Part shown: in pieces, positions 41,827 through 50,963 of the stretch | Numbering within the stretch: position 1 is the first letter of the stretch | How the letters are laid out: each line of letters begins with the position of its first letter | Notes under the pieces: model-generated | Told to the model about the DNA's origin: nothing | Database searches by the model: none | Seen by the model: only the letters and a program-made list of their open reading frames with translations | Assembly: GCA_965262605.1 (NCBI GenBank) | Contig: CBDHFN010000002.1 | Location: 186,001 to 250,000, forward strand | Direction of reading: 5' to 3' | Origin: CBDHFN01 sp965262605 | GTDB taxonomy: Bacteria > Pseudomonadota > Alphaproteobacteria > JASGCL01 | Length of the DNA stretch: 64,000 nucleotides | Position numbers and translations under genes: made by a program

Positions 41827-42832
41827 TCACCAACAAAACGCTAGAACTTTAAAAATTTCGCCCATTTGTTCGGGGTTCATAATGCGCATCACGGCTTTTT
41901 GTTCTTTGGGATATTTTTGCGCCAAAAGATTTAATCCCAATGATTCGCAAAAATGTTGCTGGGTTTGATAGGCTAAAATTCTGCCTTGATTTTGTGAAAT
42001 TAACTGCGCCTAAATGGCTAAAATTGACATGAAACGAATAATCAGCCACGCCGATATGGTCAAAAATTCCGCAAATATTATGGCGATATATCGCTTGCAA
42101 CGAAGAAATAGCGCGATTTTCATACCCATAATCAATGATTAAGCCTTGATTAAATGGTGATTTTTTTGTCATAATTTGGGGCATGATTTGATTAAAATCG
42201 GCGCAATATTCATAAAAATCGGCATTTAACGGCAAAAAATCATAATTTTCATCAGTTTTTTGCCAAAATTGCCGAAATTTACCATTGTGGTAATCAACCA
42301 TGGCTTCGTGCCAATATCCTTGAATTTTCTGAAATTGCCGATGAGGCAGCGCATCAAAAAACTCATTGGCAAGAAAAAAACTCCCGCCATCTGCAAGGCA
42401 AATTTCGTGATATTCGTGAAGATTTTTTATATGGCAAAGCTTAATTTCATAGCGATTGGCGATATTTTGTTGTTTATCAATAAAAAATTGATTGGAATCG
42501 TAAATATAATAATTTATCGCGGTTTTAGGGTAATACCGAAATAAAAACAAGCAAATATCCTGCATTAAAACGCCTCTGCCTGCGCCTAATTCCAAAATAT
42601 TTACCGAATTTATGGTATTTTGCGTCATGAATTCTTTGATAGTCATGGCAATCATGATACCAAATAAACCCGTCATTTCGGGCGCAGTTATAAAATCGCC
42701 CTGTTTGCCAATGGCGTTGCGGTGCTGATAATAGCCCAATTTTGAATGGTTTAACGCCATGCCGATAAATTTATCCAACGAAATTGCACCATTGCGGGTA
42801 ATTTCTTGCCCAATTATATCGTGCAAACCCAT
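41827..42832 (-). pseudogene. MidA/NDUFAF7-family methyltransferase, frameshifted near its C-terminus
   Basis: SAM-dependent arginine methyltransferase family; the mitochondrial relative helps assemble complex I. The N-terminal 275 residues are typical: ISLDKFIGMALNHSKLGYYQ, QGDFITAPEMTGLFG, ILELGAGRGVLMQDI, FFLANEFFDALPHRQF. After FSHLG the frame changes to a spurious tail ending at 41849. The true C-terminus (AQLISQNQGRILAYQTQQ ... MNPEQMGEIFKVLAF) continues in another frame to a TGA at 41827. One extra base at the GG (plus-strand CC, 42009-42010) explains it. AAGGAAA precedes the ATG; the gene follows parC by 15 bases. Either a recent pseudogene or a sequence error. Confidence 0.85.
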
Positions 42833-42847
42833 GATGATTTTCCTTGA

Positions 42848-45097
42848 TTATTTGGCGGTGATGGCGGGTTTAATATCGTGAAATTTATTATCTTTGGGAA
42901 ACCCAAAAGGGGGCGATTTGCCCGCACCGCCCCTTGGGCTTAACCAATTTAACAAATTTTGCTCTACCCTAATTTTTTCAGATTCGCCATTCATCGCCCA
43001 AACTAAGCCATTGGCTTGGTTAATTATTTGCACATCGGCAACGCCACCCAACCGAAAATTTTGCAATTTAACGCCGCGCCCCCTTGCCATTACGGGAATA
43101 TCGGCGATTTTAATCATAATTAATCGGCGATTTTCGCCAATCATCGCGACAATATCGCCATTGATGGTATAAGCACCAAAGGGCGTGGAATCATCGCCAC
43201 AATTAAATATTTGCTTGCCATTTTTAGTTTGCGCAATCGCTTTATCGGCATCAATAATAAAACCGCGCCCTTGCTTAGAAACGATTAAAATTTGCGATTC
43301 AGGGTTATATTCAAGCATCGCAATTAATTCCTCGCCCGCGCTTAATTCACAAATAATCCGCAATGGCTCGCCATTACTGCGCCCCGAAGGTAATTTATCA
43401 GCACCCAAGGTTAAAAATCGCCCGCTTGAAGTGAAAAAAAGCAGTTTTTGCGCGGTGTTGCTGTGCATAACCCAATTCATTTCATCGCCTTCGCGGTATT
43501 TAATTTCGGCAATTTCTTGGGGGTTTAAGTGGTTTTTAAAGCCCCGAATCCAACCTTGCTTAGAAACTACGGCGGTTATGGGTTCGCGCGCCCGATAATC
43601 ATCAAGATTAACGGCAATAACGGCGCTGGCTTTATGGTCAATTTGCGAACGGCGATGGGCAAGAATCGGGTTTTGCGCCACAAATTTCATTAAAGACTTA
43701 ATTTCATCGCGAATTTTTGCCCGTTGAATCGTTTCATCGCCCAGCATTTTTTGTAATTCATCGCTTAATAATAATAATTTATCGCGTTCAGCGATTAATT
43801 CCATTTCTTCTAATTTGCGTAAAGATTTCAAGCGCATATTTAAAATCGCTTCGGCTTGCACTTCATTTAAGGGAAATTGCGCCATTAATTCGCTTTTTGG
43901 TTCGTCATGGGTGCGAATAATATGAATTACAAGGTCTAAATTTAAATAACAAACCAAATATCCTTCTAAAAGCTCCAATCTTTTCGCCATTACGCCCAAT
44001 TTATATTTAGCGCGATTTTGCAAAATTTCAAATCGGTGCGCAAGCCAAATTTCTAATAATTCCTTGATATTCATGAGTTTAGGCACATTGCCTCTTTCAC
44101 CCAAGGCATTTAAATTATAATGAAATCGCGATTCGCAATCGGAATTTTTAAATAAAAATTCCATAATAACTTCGGGTTCAATATTGCGCGATTTTGGGGT
44201 AATTACCACGCGAATATCCTCGGCGGATTCGTCTAAAATATCGGCTAATAAAGGGTTTTTTTGGTTGTAAATTATATCGGCAACTTGTTCAATTAATTTT
44301 GATTTATTAATTTGATAAGGAACTTCGGTAATGATAATGCGGTAATTACCGCCTTTTTCTTTTTCAATTTCATATTTTGCGCGAATCCGCACTGATCCTT
44401 TGCCCGTTTCATAACAACGCAATAGCGATTCGCTGTCTTCTTGAATCACGCCACCAGTTGGAAAATCGGGTCCTAAAATATGCACCATTAAATCCGCCAC
44501 GGAACATTGCGGTTTGGCAAGGATATGCAGCAAAGCCTGCCCTAACTCCATTAAATTATGCGGCGGAATATTAGTCGCCATGCCAACGGCAATACCGGTT
44601 GCGCCATTGGCTAATAAATTCGGGATACCTGATGGTAAAACAATGGGTTCATCATTTTCGCCGTCATAAGTTGCCTTGAAACCCACGGAATCTTCGTCAA
44701 TTCCTTCCATCATATATTCGGCGATTGCGGTAAGGCGCGCTTCGGTATAGCGCATAGCTGCGGCATTATCACCATCAATATTGCCAAAATTTCCTTGCCC
44801 GTCCACCATGGGATAGCGCACCGAGAAATCTTGGGCTAAACGCACCAAAGCATCATAAATCGCCGAATCGCCATGCGGGTGAAACCGCCCCATAACATCG
44901 CCGACAATTCTTGCCGATTTCTTAAACGCCGAATTGGGATTTAGCTTTAATTCGCGCATGGCGTATAAAATGCGCCGATGCACTGGCTTTAAGCCATCGC
45001 GGGCATCAGGCAAAGAACGCGAAGTTATTGTTGATAAAGCATATGCTAAATATCGCTCGCCTAGGGCTTTGGCAAAACTAATAGAATTTTCTGTCAT
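42848..45097 (-). CDS. parC: DNA topoisomerase IV subunit A
   Basis: ParC cuts and rejoins DNA to unlink daughter chromosomes. The 749-residue protein opens with FAKALGERYLAYALSTITSRSLPDARDGLKPVHRRILYAM. The catalytic Tyr lies in AAAMRYTEARLT, and the quinolone-determining region reads GRFHPHGDSAIYDALVR, with Ser at the usual resistance position. Length and sequence favour ParC over GyrA, which is longer and has a QRRGGKG box. The C-terminal beta-pinwheel is present (VMARGRGVKLQNFRLGGVADVQI). The ATG lacks a Shine-Dalgarno and lies six bases after a -10 box. Confidence 0.94.
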   Translation of the reverse strand: MTENSISFAKALGERYLAYALSTITSRSLPDARDGLKPVHRRILYAMRELKLNPNSAFKKSARIVGDVMGRFHPHGDSAIYDALVRLAQDFSVRYPMVDGQGNFGNIDGDNAAAMRYTEARLTAIAEYMMEGIDEDSVGFKATYDGENDEPIVLPSGIPNLLANGATGIAVGMATNIPPHNLMELGQALLHILAKPQCSVADLMVHILGPDFPTGGVIQEDSESLLRCYETGKGSVRIRAKYEIEKEKGGNYRIIITEVPYQINKSKLIEQVADIIYNQKNPLLADILDESAEDIRVVITPKSRNIEPEVIMEFLFKNSDCESRFHYNLNALGERGNVPKLMNIKELLEIWLAHRFEILQNRAKYKLGVMAKRLELLEGYLVCYLNLDLVIHIIRTHDEPKSELMAQFPLNEVQAEAILNMRLKSLRKLEEMELIAERDKLLLLSDELQKMLGDETIQRAKIRDEIKSLMKFVAQNPILAHRRSQIDHKASAVIAVNLDDYRAREPITAVVSKQGWIRGFKNHLNPQEIAEIKYREGDEMNWVMHSNTAQKLLFFTSSGRFLTLGADKLPSGRSNGEPLRIICELSAGEELIAMLEYNPESQILIVSKQGRGFIIDADKAIAQTKNGKQIFNCGDDSTPFGAYTINGDIVAMIGENRRLIMIKIADIPVMARGRGVKLQNFRLGGVADVQIINQANGLVWAMNGESEKIRVEQNLLNWLSPRGGAGKSPPFGFPKDNKFHDIKPAITAK

Positions 45098-45103
45098 TAA
45101 AGA

Positions 45104-45133
45104 TTTATATACTTATTTATTTGCATAATGCAA
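45104..45133 (-). promoter_or_regulatory. Promoter of parC, predicted leaderless
   Basis: Minus strand: TTGCAT (45133-45128), 18-base spacer, TATAAA (45109-45104), then TCTTTA and the ATG. Confidence 0.5.
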
Positions 45134-45248
45134 CTAATTTTCGTGGGTTATTGCTGTAATGCTGATGAGTATTGGCAATAAATTTTATTCTTTTGGGTAA
45201 ATTATGATGTAATTTTGAAATAAAACCATGTTGTTAAGTGTATTTTTA

Positions 45249-45276
45249 TTGACTTTATGATTATTTAAAATATAAT
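45249..45276 (+). promoter_or_regulatory. Promoter of the type III secretion operon
   Basis: TTGACT (45249-45254), 16-base spacer, TATAAT (45271-45276). It predicts a 20-base leader containing AGGA before the TTG start of sctJ. It looks like a housekeeping promoter, with no obvious activator repeat next to it. Confidence 0.7.
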
Positions 45277-45302
45277 GAAACTTCAAGAAAATAGGACAGA
45301 AG

Positions 45303-46076
45303 TTGAAATTATTTAAATTATTACCACTAACATTATTTTTGTTAATTTCGGCATGCCAACTTGAATTATATAGTAATTTAAGCGAACGCGATGCCAATGA
45401 AATTATATCAGAATTACAAGATAACGGCGTGGATGCCGAAAAATCGCTTATCGCCGTCAATAATTACAAAATTTCCGTGGAAAAAGCGGATTTTTCGCGC
45501 GCCATTCAAATTCTTAAAGGTGCAGGTTTGCCCGCGCAACCAAGGGCAAATTTAGCCGATTTATTTAAACCCAGTGGCTTAGTGCCAACGCCTTTTGAAG
45601 AAAAAGTCCGTTATGCTGTCGGTTTATCGCAAGAAATTGAAAAAACCCTTTCCAAGCTTGAAGGGGTGATTGATGCCAGAATTCATATCGTGATTCCAAC
45701 CGAAGAAAATTACAAAAGCAATAATAACCAATTAAAAATTGGCTCGGCTTCGGTTTTAATTAATTACAATAGCGCGATTGATTTTGATAAATTAACCAAT
45801 AAAGTCCGAAAATTAGTCGCCGATTCAATTCAAGGTGTGCAAATTGAAAATGTTGAAGTGCTTGCCTTGCCAGTTAAAGTTAATAATTCCATTCCCGCCA
45901 AGGATTATGTGTCCATGTTTGGCGCAAGAATCCATGCCAAAACTTTAGATTATTATTATTATCAAATTGGTTTTTTAATATTGATTATTTTGTTATTATC
46001 GGGAATATTGTTGTTTATTACCTATAAAACTAAGCTTAAACCCCAAAAAAACATAAGTAATTCGGAGAAAAAATAA
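45303..46076 (+). CDS. sctJ: Type III secretion inner-membrane ring lipoprotein SctJ (YscJ/HrcJ/PrgK)
   Basis: SctJ forms the inner ring of the injectisome basal body. The 257-residue protein has a lipoprotein signal (LLPLTLFLLISAC, Cys18). The YscJ core is ERDANEIISELQDNGVDAEKS, VEKADFSRAIQILKGAGLP, LVPTPFEEKVRYAVGLSQEIEKTLSKLEGVIDARIHIVIP and VRKLVADSIQGVQIENVEVLA. A C-terminal helix spans about 222-246. The start is a TTG with AGGA upstream. The short form and lipobox separate it from flagellar FliF. It heads the operon. Confidence 0.95.
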   Translation: MKLFKLLPLTLFLLISACQLELYSNLSERDANEIISELQDNGVDAEKSLIAVNNYKISVEKADFSRAIQILKGAGLPAQPRANLADLFKPSGLVPTPFEEKVRYAVGLSQEIEKTLSKLEGVIDARIHIVIPTEENYKSNNNQLKIGSASVLINYNSAIDFDKLTNKVRKLVADSIQGVQIENVEVLALPVKVNNSIPAKDYVSMFGARIHAKTLDYYYYQIGFLILIILLLSGILLFITYKTKLKPQKNISNSEKK

Positions 46077-46429
46077 TGGAAATTTTATATGATGATTCTG
46101 AATCAAATTATTGCTTATTAAAAATAAAAGGCGCGGTTACTTCGGGGAATTCTGCGCAATTAGAAAAAGCGATTTTGGATATTTGCCAAGGGCATATTAA
46201 CAATGTTATTTTTGACTTGTCAGGTCTTGAATCATTGGCTTCTGGTGGATTGCGGGTGTTTTTATTATTGGCAAAAAAAGCCGCCAGCGCGCAAAAAAAA
46301 TTGGCGTTATGCCATTTAAAAAATTCCATTAAACAAGTATTTGTTATGTCATCATTGATAAATTTAATTCATATTGAAGATTCGTTTGAAGATGCTGTGG
46401 CATATATAGAATCAGCGCAAAAAAAATGA
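46076..46429 (+). CDS. STAS-domain protein (anti-sigma-factor antagonist type) within the type III secretion operon
   Basis: A 117-residue single STAS domain: LKIKGAVTSGNSAQLEKAIL, VIFDLSGLESLASGGLRVFLLLAKKAA, LALCHLKNSIKQVFVMSSL. The segment after DLSGL reads LASGGLR where SpoIIAA proteins have the phosphorylated DSSGL; a Ser is still present. Such proteins switch sigma factors through anti-sigma kinases. Start and stop overlap both neighbours (TAATG and ATGA), so it is translated with the secretion genes and may control them. No kinase or phosphatase partner is in the window. Confidence 0.9.
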   Translation: MEILYDDSESNYCLLKIKGAVTSGNSAQLEKAILDICQGHINNVIFDLSGLESLASGGLRVFLLLAKKAASAQKKLALCHLKNSIKQVFVMSSLINLIHIEDSFEDAVAYIESAQKK

Positions 46430-47133
46430 TAAAATGCCAAATATCCCATGATTATACAAAAAATGAAATTTTGGGGCGTGATGCTTTTATAACGGAATAT
46501 CAAAATTTTAATGAAGTAAAATTCTTAAATTGGCGCGTGGATAATTTTAACCAAGTGCGCTTTTCTTACGCAAACGCTGAAATTACCTTAAAAAATCTTT
46601 TGAAATATTATCCTGATGGTGATGATGAATTTGACTTGGCAATTGATATTTTAGTGCAAGGGCAGGCATGTTCGGTATATTTACCATCGGATATTTTCAT
46701 GCCATTGTTAAAAATCATGTTTTTTCCTTATAAAATCCATGAAGTTCGCGAAGAATTAAAGATTGAATCGTTGTTTTTGATAATATCGCAAATTTTCCAA
46801 TCACCTATCTTGGTGCAAAATATCGCGTTTAGAAAACCCCAGCAACCCAAAAATTTTGATTTGTTTTTATTTAATTGCACTATTTCATATAAGCTTAACA
46901 ACCAAATGGTGCGGCGCGATTTAAGGGGCGTGCTTGATGCAGAAAATATTAAATTTATAGCGAAATTCATCAAGAATCAATCAAATTTTATGCAATTAGA
47001 ACTTTGGGATTGGCAAAAAATACTATTTAATTTAGATTTATATTGTGGTCATGCAACCATAAAAATTAATGAATACCGCAATCTTGGCGTGGGTGATATT
47101 ATTTTATTATCCCGTGAGATTGAAATATCGTGA
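46426..47133 (+). CDS. sctQ: Type III secretion cytosolic ring protein, N-terminal part (SctQ/HrcQa-like)
   Basis: A 235-residue protein. Its C-terminal portion LELWDWQKILFNLDLYCGHATIKINEYRNLGVGDIILLSREIEI has the pattern of a SpoA (surface-of-antigens) domain, as in SctQ, which builds the cytosolic sorting platform. The N-terminal 150 residues are not recognisable by eye. The usual second SpoA domain is missing here but a separate 94-residue SpoA protein is encoded at 50665-50949, as in split HrcQa/HrcQb systems. ATGA overlap with the STAS gene. Confidence 0.7.
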   Translation: MIKCQISHDYTKNEILGRDAFITEYQNFNEVKFLNWRVDNFNQVRFSYANAEITLKNLLKYYPDGDDEFDLAIDILVQGQACSVYLPSDIFMPLLKIMFFPYKIHEVREELKIESLFLIISQIFQSPILVQNIAFRKPQQPKNFDLFLFNCTISYKLNNQMVRRDLRGVLDAENIKFIAKFIKNQSNFMQLELWDWQKILFNLDLYCGHATIKINEYRNLGVGDIILLSREIEIS

Positions 47134-47140
47134 GGGATAA

Positions 47141-49246
47141 ATGTTTGGCTCTAAATTTACTTTATCAAAATTAGGCTTAAAGCAAGATGTAATTTTAGCC
47201 GCCTTTATTGTCGGCATAATTTTCATGCTGATAATTCCATTGCCAACCGCGTTATTGGACGCGATAATTGCGCTTAATATTGGTATATCGGTGATTTTAT
47301 TAATGGTGGCGGTATATTTAAAATCGCCGCTTGATTTTGCGGCTTTTCCAGCGGTTTTATTAATTACAACATTATTGCGCCTGTCCATTTCCATCAGCAC
47401 CACGCGGCTTATTTTATTAAATGGCGATGCGGGGCATATTGTGCAAACATTTGGCAATTTTGTGGTGGGTGGTAATTTTGTCGTGGGTTTAATAGTCTTT
47501 TTAATTCTTACCATTGTAAATTTCATCGTGATAACTAAGGGCGCGGAACGGGTCGCCGAAGTCGGCGCGCGATTTTCGCTGGACGCGATGCCCGGCAAGC
47601 AATTAAGCATTGATGCCGATGTGCGCGCGGGGTCTATGTCCAATGAACAAGCCAAAATCGCCCGCAGCAAATTAACCCAAGAAAGCAAATTATACGGCTC
47701 AATGGACGGCGCAATGAAATTTGTCAAGGGCGATGCGATTGCCAGCTTAATCATTGTTTTTGTCAATATGATTGGCGGGCTTAGTATTGGGGTCGTGCAA
47801 CGCGGTTTGGAATTTAGCGAAGCGGTTAAATTATACACAATATTAACCATTGGTGATGGTTTAATTGCGCAAATTCCCGCCTTATTAATCGCGATTACCG
47901 CGGGGATTATTGTAACACGGGTATCTGACGATACGATTGAAGGCAATCTTGCCAATGATATTTCCAAACAAGTTTCGGGCGAACCCAAAGTTTTATACAT
48001 TGGCGCGGCGGTTTTATTATTATTTGGGGTGATTCCCGGATTCCCCACCCTGATTTTCTTATTTTTAGCCGCCGCCTTAATCGCGATTGGCTTGTATGGC
48101 TCAAAAATTAAGAAAAAGCTTAATACTGATGAACGGGTTGATGCCATGGACGAAGTCAGCATCACCAGCCCAATTGATGATGTCGGCGATATATCAAGGG
48201 GTTTGACGGTTAATCAAGTGGAATTATTTGCCCCCACCATGCCGATTTTAATTGAATTTGGCGCGGATGCGAAAAATTTAGGCTTGGCTTGGAAAATCAA
48301 GGATAGTATTAACAACACAAGACTTAGAATTTATTACCGATTGGGGCTTAATATTCCAGTTATTGAAATTAAGTTAAATAACGCTTTGGGCAATGGCAAA
48401 TACCGAATTTATGTCAATGAAATTCCCGCATCCGATGGCGTATATTATTTGGACAAGGTTTTATGTTTTGACCGCACCGAAAATTGTGATTTATACCAAA
48501 TTCCCTATATAAAAACTGAAAAATTTATTCCCAATATGGACAGCATTTGGGTTGATAATCAATATATTGAAACCATGAATGCCCATGATATAAAATATAA
48601 ATTGCCACTTGACCATATTTGTTTTCATGCCGAATTTGTCATTGCCAAAAATGCGTCTTTATTCATTGGGATTCAAGAGATTAAACGCATCATGAATAAA
48701 ATGGAAAATTCTTACCCCGACTTAATTAAGGAAACCGCCAGAATATTACCGATTCAAACTATCACCGAACTTATGCGCCGATTAATTCAAGAATTTGTCT
48801 CAATACGCGATTTAAGACAGATTTTTGGCACGATGGTTGAATGGGGTGGCAAAGAAAAAGACCCGATTTTATTGGTGGAACATATTCGCACTTCATTATC
48901 ACGGCAAATCAGTTATCAGCATTGCATTGGCAATAATATCATGCAGGCGTTATTGCTTGACAACCGCATTGAAGAACAAATTCGTCAAGCCGTGCGCCAA
49001 ACTTCGGGTGGCAGTTATCTTGCGCTTGACCCCAAAATCAGCAAGCAAATTATCGCAAGAATTAAGGCAGAAATGGGTAAAATTATTGCCCATAACAGCA
49101 ATATAGTCTTAGTCACCACGATGGATATTCGCCGTTATGTGCGCCGCATGATTGAAGCCGAAGTGCCGCAATTATCGGTAATATCATACCAAGAAATCGC
49201 GAATGAAATAACCTTACAACCCATGGGCAGGATTAATTTAGAATGA
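47141..49246 (+). CDS. sctV: Type III secretion export gate protein SctV (YscV/InvA/HrcV)
   Basis: SctV forms the nonameric export gate. The 701-residue protein has eight N-terminal helices (to about 315) with the FHIPEP-family signature region: AAFPAVLLITTLLRLSISISTTRLIL, then GAERVAEVGARFSLDAMPGKQLSIDADVRAG and GDAIASLIIVFVNMIGGLSIGV. A large cytosolic domain (about 350-701) binds chaperone-effector complexes. The lack of flagellar-type features and its neighbours identify it as non-flagellar. GAGGG precedes the ATG. Confidence 0.97.
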   Translation: MFGSKFTLSKLGLKQDVILAAFIVGIIFMLIIPLPTALLDAIIALNIGISVILLMVAVYLKSPLDFAAFPAVLLITTLLRLSISISTTRLILLNGDAGHIVQTFGNFVVGGNFVVGLIVFLILTIVNFIVITKGAERVAEVGARFSLDAMPGKQLSIDADVRAGSMSNEQAKIARSKLTQESKLYGSMDGAMKFVKGDAIASLIIVFVNMIGGLSIGVVQRGLEFSEAVKLYTILTIGDGLIAQIPALLIAITAGIIVTRVSDDTIEGNLANDISKQVSGEPKVLYIGAAVLLLFGVIPGFPTLIFLFLAAALIAIGLYGSKIKKKLNTDERVDAMDEVSITSPIDDVGDISRGLTVNQVELFAPTMPILIEFGADAKNLGLAWKIKDSINNTRLRIYYRLGLNIPVIEIKLNNALGNGKYRIYVNEIPASDGVYYLDKVLCFDRTENCDLYQIPYIKTEKFIPNMDSIWVDNQYIETMNAHDIKYKLPLDHICFHAEFVIAKNASLFIGIQEIKRIMNKMENSYPDLIKETARILPIQTITELMRRLIQEFVSIRDLRQIFGTMVEWGGKEKDPILLVEHIRTSLSRQISYQHCIGNNIMQALLLDNRIEEQIRQAVRQTSGGSYLALDPKISKQIIARIKAEMGKIIAHNSNIVLVTTMDIRRYVRRMIEAEVPQLSVISYQEIANEITLQPMGRINLE

Positions 49247-50652
49247 CCATGAACCAAAATTTTCCAAATTATATCAAGGTGCTTGGCGGTCCAAATATTG
49301 ACGCGTTGATTGAAGTTGGCAATAAACGATATAATTTAGGTAAATCCCCCGATTGCGATATTGCCCTTAATGATGATAGTTTAGAAAATTTACATTGCAC
49401 TTTTTTTGTGGATAATGGCAATATTACTATCATCAGATGCCATGGCGAAATTAAAGTCAATCACCATTTGGTAAGTTTTCAAGGACATTTGGAAATTCCT
49501 ATTTCCAATATTATCACGATTGGCAATACTTCATTTGCGGTGGGTAATGCCCGCGTGGGCTATCCCGACATCAATCAAAATATGCCGTTGCAGGTAAAAA
49601 CTATTAAGCAATCACATATTTTAAACCAGCAAAACGAAGATATTTTAGCAAAAAATGCGGATAAATTTTCTTTGTCAAAAAATTTGAAAAATATAATTTT
49701 ATGGCTGATAATTACGCTAATTGTCGGTTTTTCTGGATATATTCTTTGGCATAATTTAGGGTTTAATAGCCAAGCGGTTGCCCCAATTGCGAAACAAACA
49801 AGCCCTGAACCCAATGAAACGATTGAAGCCAAAGACCCATATGCAGCAATTCGCGCCATTAATGATAAAAAATATGAAAATTTATTGCTTTTATTAGAAA
49901 AATACCCACAATTTAGCTATTTAAAGAAATCGCATGATGAAACTTCGGTGAATTTAAGCGGTATGGTTGCCGATAAACAATCGCAAAATATCATCAGTAA
50001 TTTTTGTAATGTTGAACAAATTCGGTGCAATATTGTGTATTTGGGTGATTTAGACGCGCAATTAACCGATTATTTAAGCAAAAAATATCCGAGCATCACC
50101 CCGAATCTAAGCCTTGGCAAAGCGGGTAATATCCAATTAAGCCTTAGCGGTTTTGTTGAAAATGACAGGGCAATTGCGACGGTTATTGCTGATATTCTGA
50201 ACCGAATGCCCGAAATTAACCAATCGGCGATAAATGCGGGCGATGTAGTTTTTGAAATTGATATACAAAATTACATTAAACAATTATTTGGCGCGGATAA
50301 AAATTGCGAAAATATAAAATCGGAATTTACCCGCGGCAGTTTGGCATTGTCAGGGTATATTTTGGGCAATTATCAAGATTCTTTGCAAGATAAATTACAA
50401 AAAATTGCCAAAAAATACGCCGATAAAATTGAAATTCGCAACGAAACCGAAATTATTCCCGCGTTTAATTACAAGCTTGTCAGTCAATTTACTAAAAATA
50501 ACCAAAATTATTTAAAATTAAGCGATGGTGAAACAGGCGGGTTTATTGCCACAATTAATGATGCGTTGCCCAATGGCACCATTATCACCAAAATTGACAG
50601 GGCGGGGGTTGCGCTGGATTATCGCGGTAAAAAAACTTATTTTTCATTTTAG
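49243..50652 (+). CDS. sctD: Type III secretion outer MS-ring protein SctD (YscD)
   Basis: A 469-residue single-pass protein. The N-terminal FHA-like domain (residues 8-105: LIEVGNKRYNLGKSPDCDIALNDDSLENLHCTFFVDNG) is cytosolic. One helix follows (KNIILWLIITLIVGFSGYILW, about 148-168), then a periplasmic part with BON-like ring-building modules (from about 200). SctD surrounds SctJ in the basal body. The ATG overlaps the sctV stop. Confidence 0.9.
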   Translation: MTMNQNFPNYIKVLGGPNIDALIEVGNKRYNLGKSPDCDIALNDDSLENLHCTFFVDNGNITIIRCHGEIKVNHHLVSFQGHLEIPISNIITIGNTSFAVGNARVGYPDINQNMPLQVKTIKQSHILNQQNEDILAKNADKFSLSKNLKNIILWLIITLIVGFSGYILWHNLGFNSQAVAPIAKQTSPEPNETIEAKDPYAAIRAINDKKYENLLLLLEKYPQFSYLKKSHDETSVNLSGMVADKQSQNIISNFCNVEQIRCNIVYLGDLDAQLTDYLSKKYPSITPNLSLGKAGNIQLSLSGFVENDRAIATVIADILNRMPEINQSAINAGDVVFEIDIQNYIKQLFGADKNCENIKSEFTRGSLALSGYILGNYQDSLQDKLQKIAKKYADKIEIRNETEIIPAFNYKLVSQFTKNNQNYLKLSDGETGGFIATINDALPNGTIITKIDRAGVALDYRGKKTYFSF

Positions 50653-50664
50653 AAAGGAATCACC

Positions 50665-50949
50665 ATGACCGATACAAATAATGACGAAAAATTAGCCAAA
50701 GTAATAGACACTGAGGCAAACGACCACGATGCCGTGGATAATTTAGAAATTCAAGTGGATTTTATTTTGGGTTCGGCGAAAATTGATATTGCCACTTTAA
50801 AATCGCTGAAATCGGGCAAGACTTTAATAAACTTGCCCGATATTCAATTGCCCAAAGTCAAAGCGCGAATCGGCGATAAAACCATCGCCGAGGGTAATTT
50901 GATTGATATTAACGGCATGGTCGGATTTCGCATTACCGAATTAAAATAA
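50665..50949 (+). CDS. Type III secretion SpoA-domain protein, SctQ C-terminal part (HrcQb/FliN-like)
   Basis: A 94-residue protein. Residues 26-94 form a SpoA domain (LEIQVDFILGSAKIDIATLKSLKSGKTLINL ... VKARIGDKTIAEGNLIDINGMVGFRITEL), and the first 25 are acidic and probably disordered. It would pair with the SctQ N-part encoded four genes earlier to form the cytosolic ring. AAAGGAA precedes the ATG. Position before sctR matches the usual sctQ-R-S-T-U order. Confidence 0.88.
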   Translation: MTDTNNDEKLAKVIDTEANDHDAVDNLEIQVDFILGSAKIDIATLKSLKSGKTLINLPDIQLPKVKARIGDKTIAEGNLIDINGMVGFRITELK

Positions 50950-50963
50950 AGGAACAAACTAAC

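Noticed and set aside
47107..48165. A 352-codon open frame on the minus strand opposite sctV
   Set aside because: It is the antisense shadow of a strongly conserved gene, has low-complexity composition and no ribosome-binding site.
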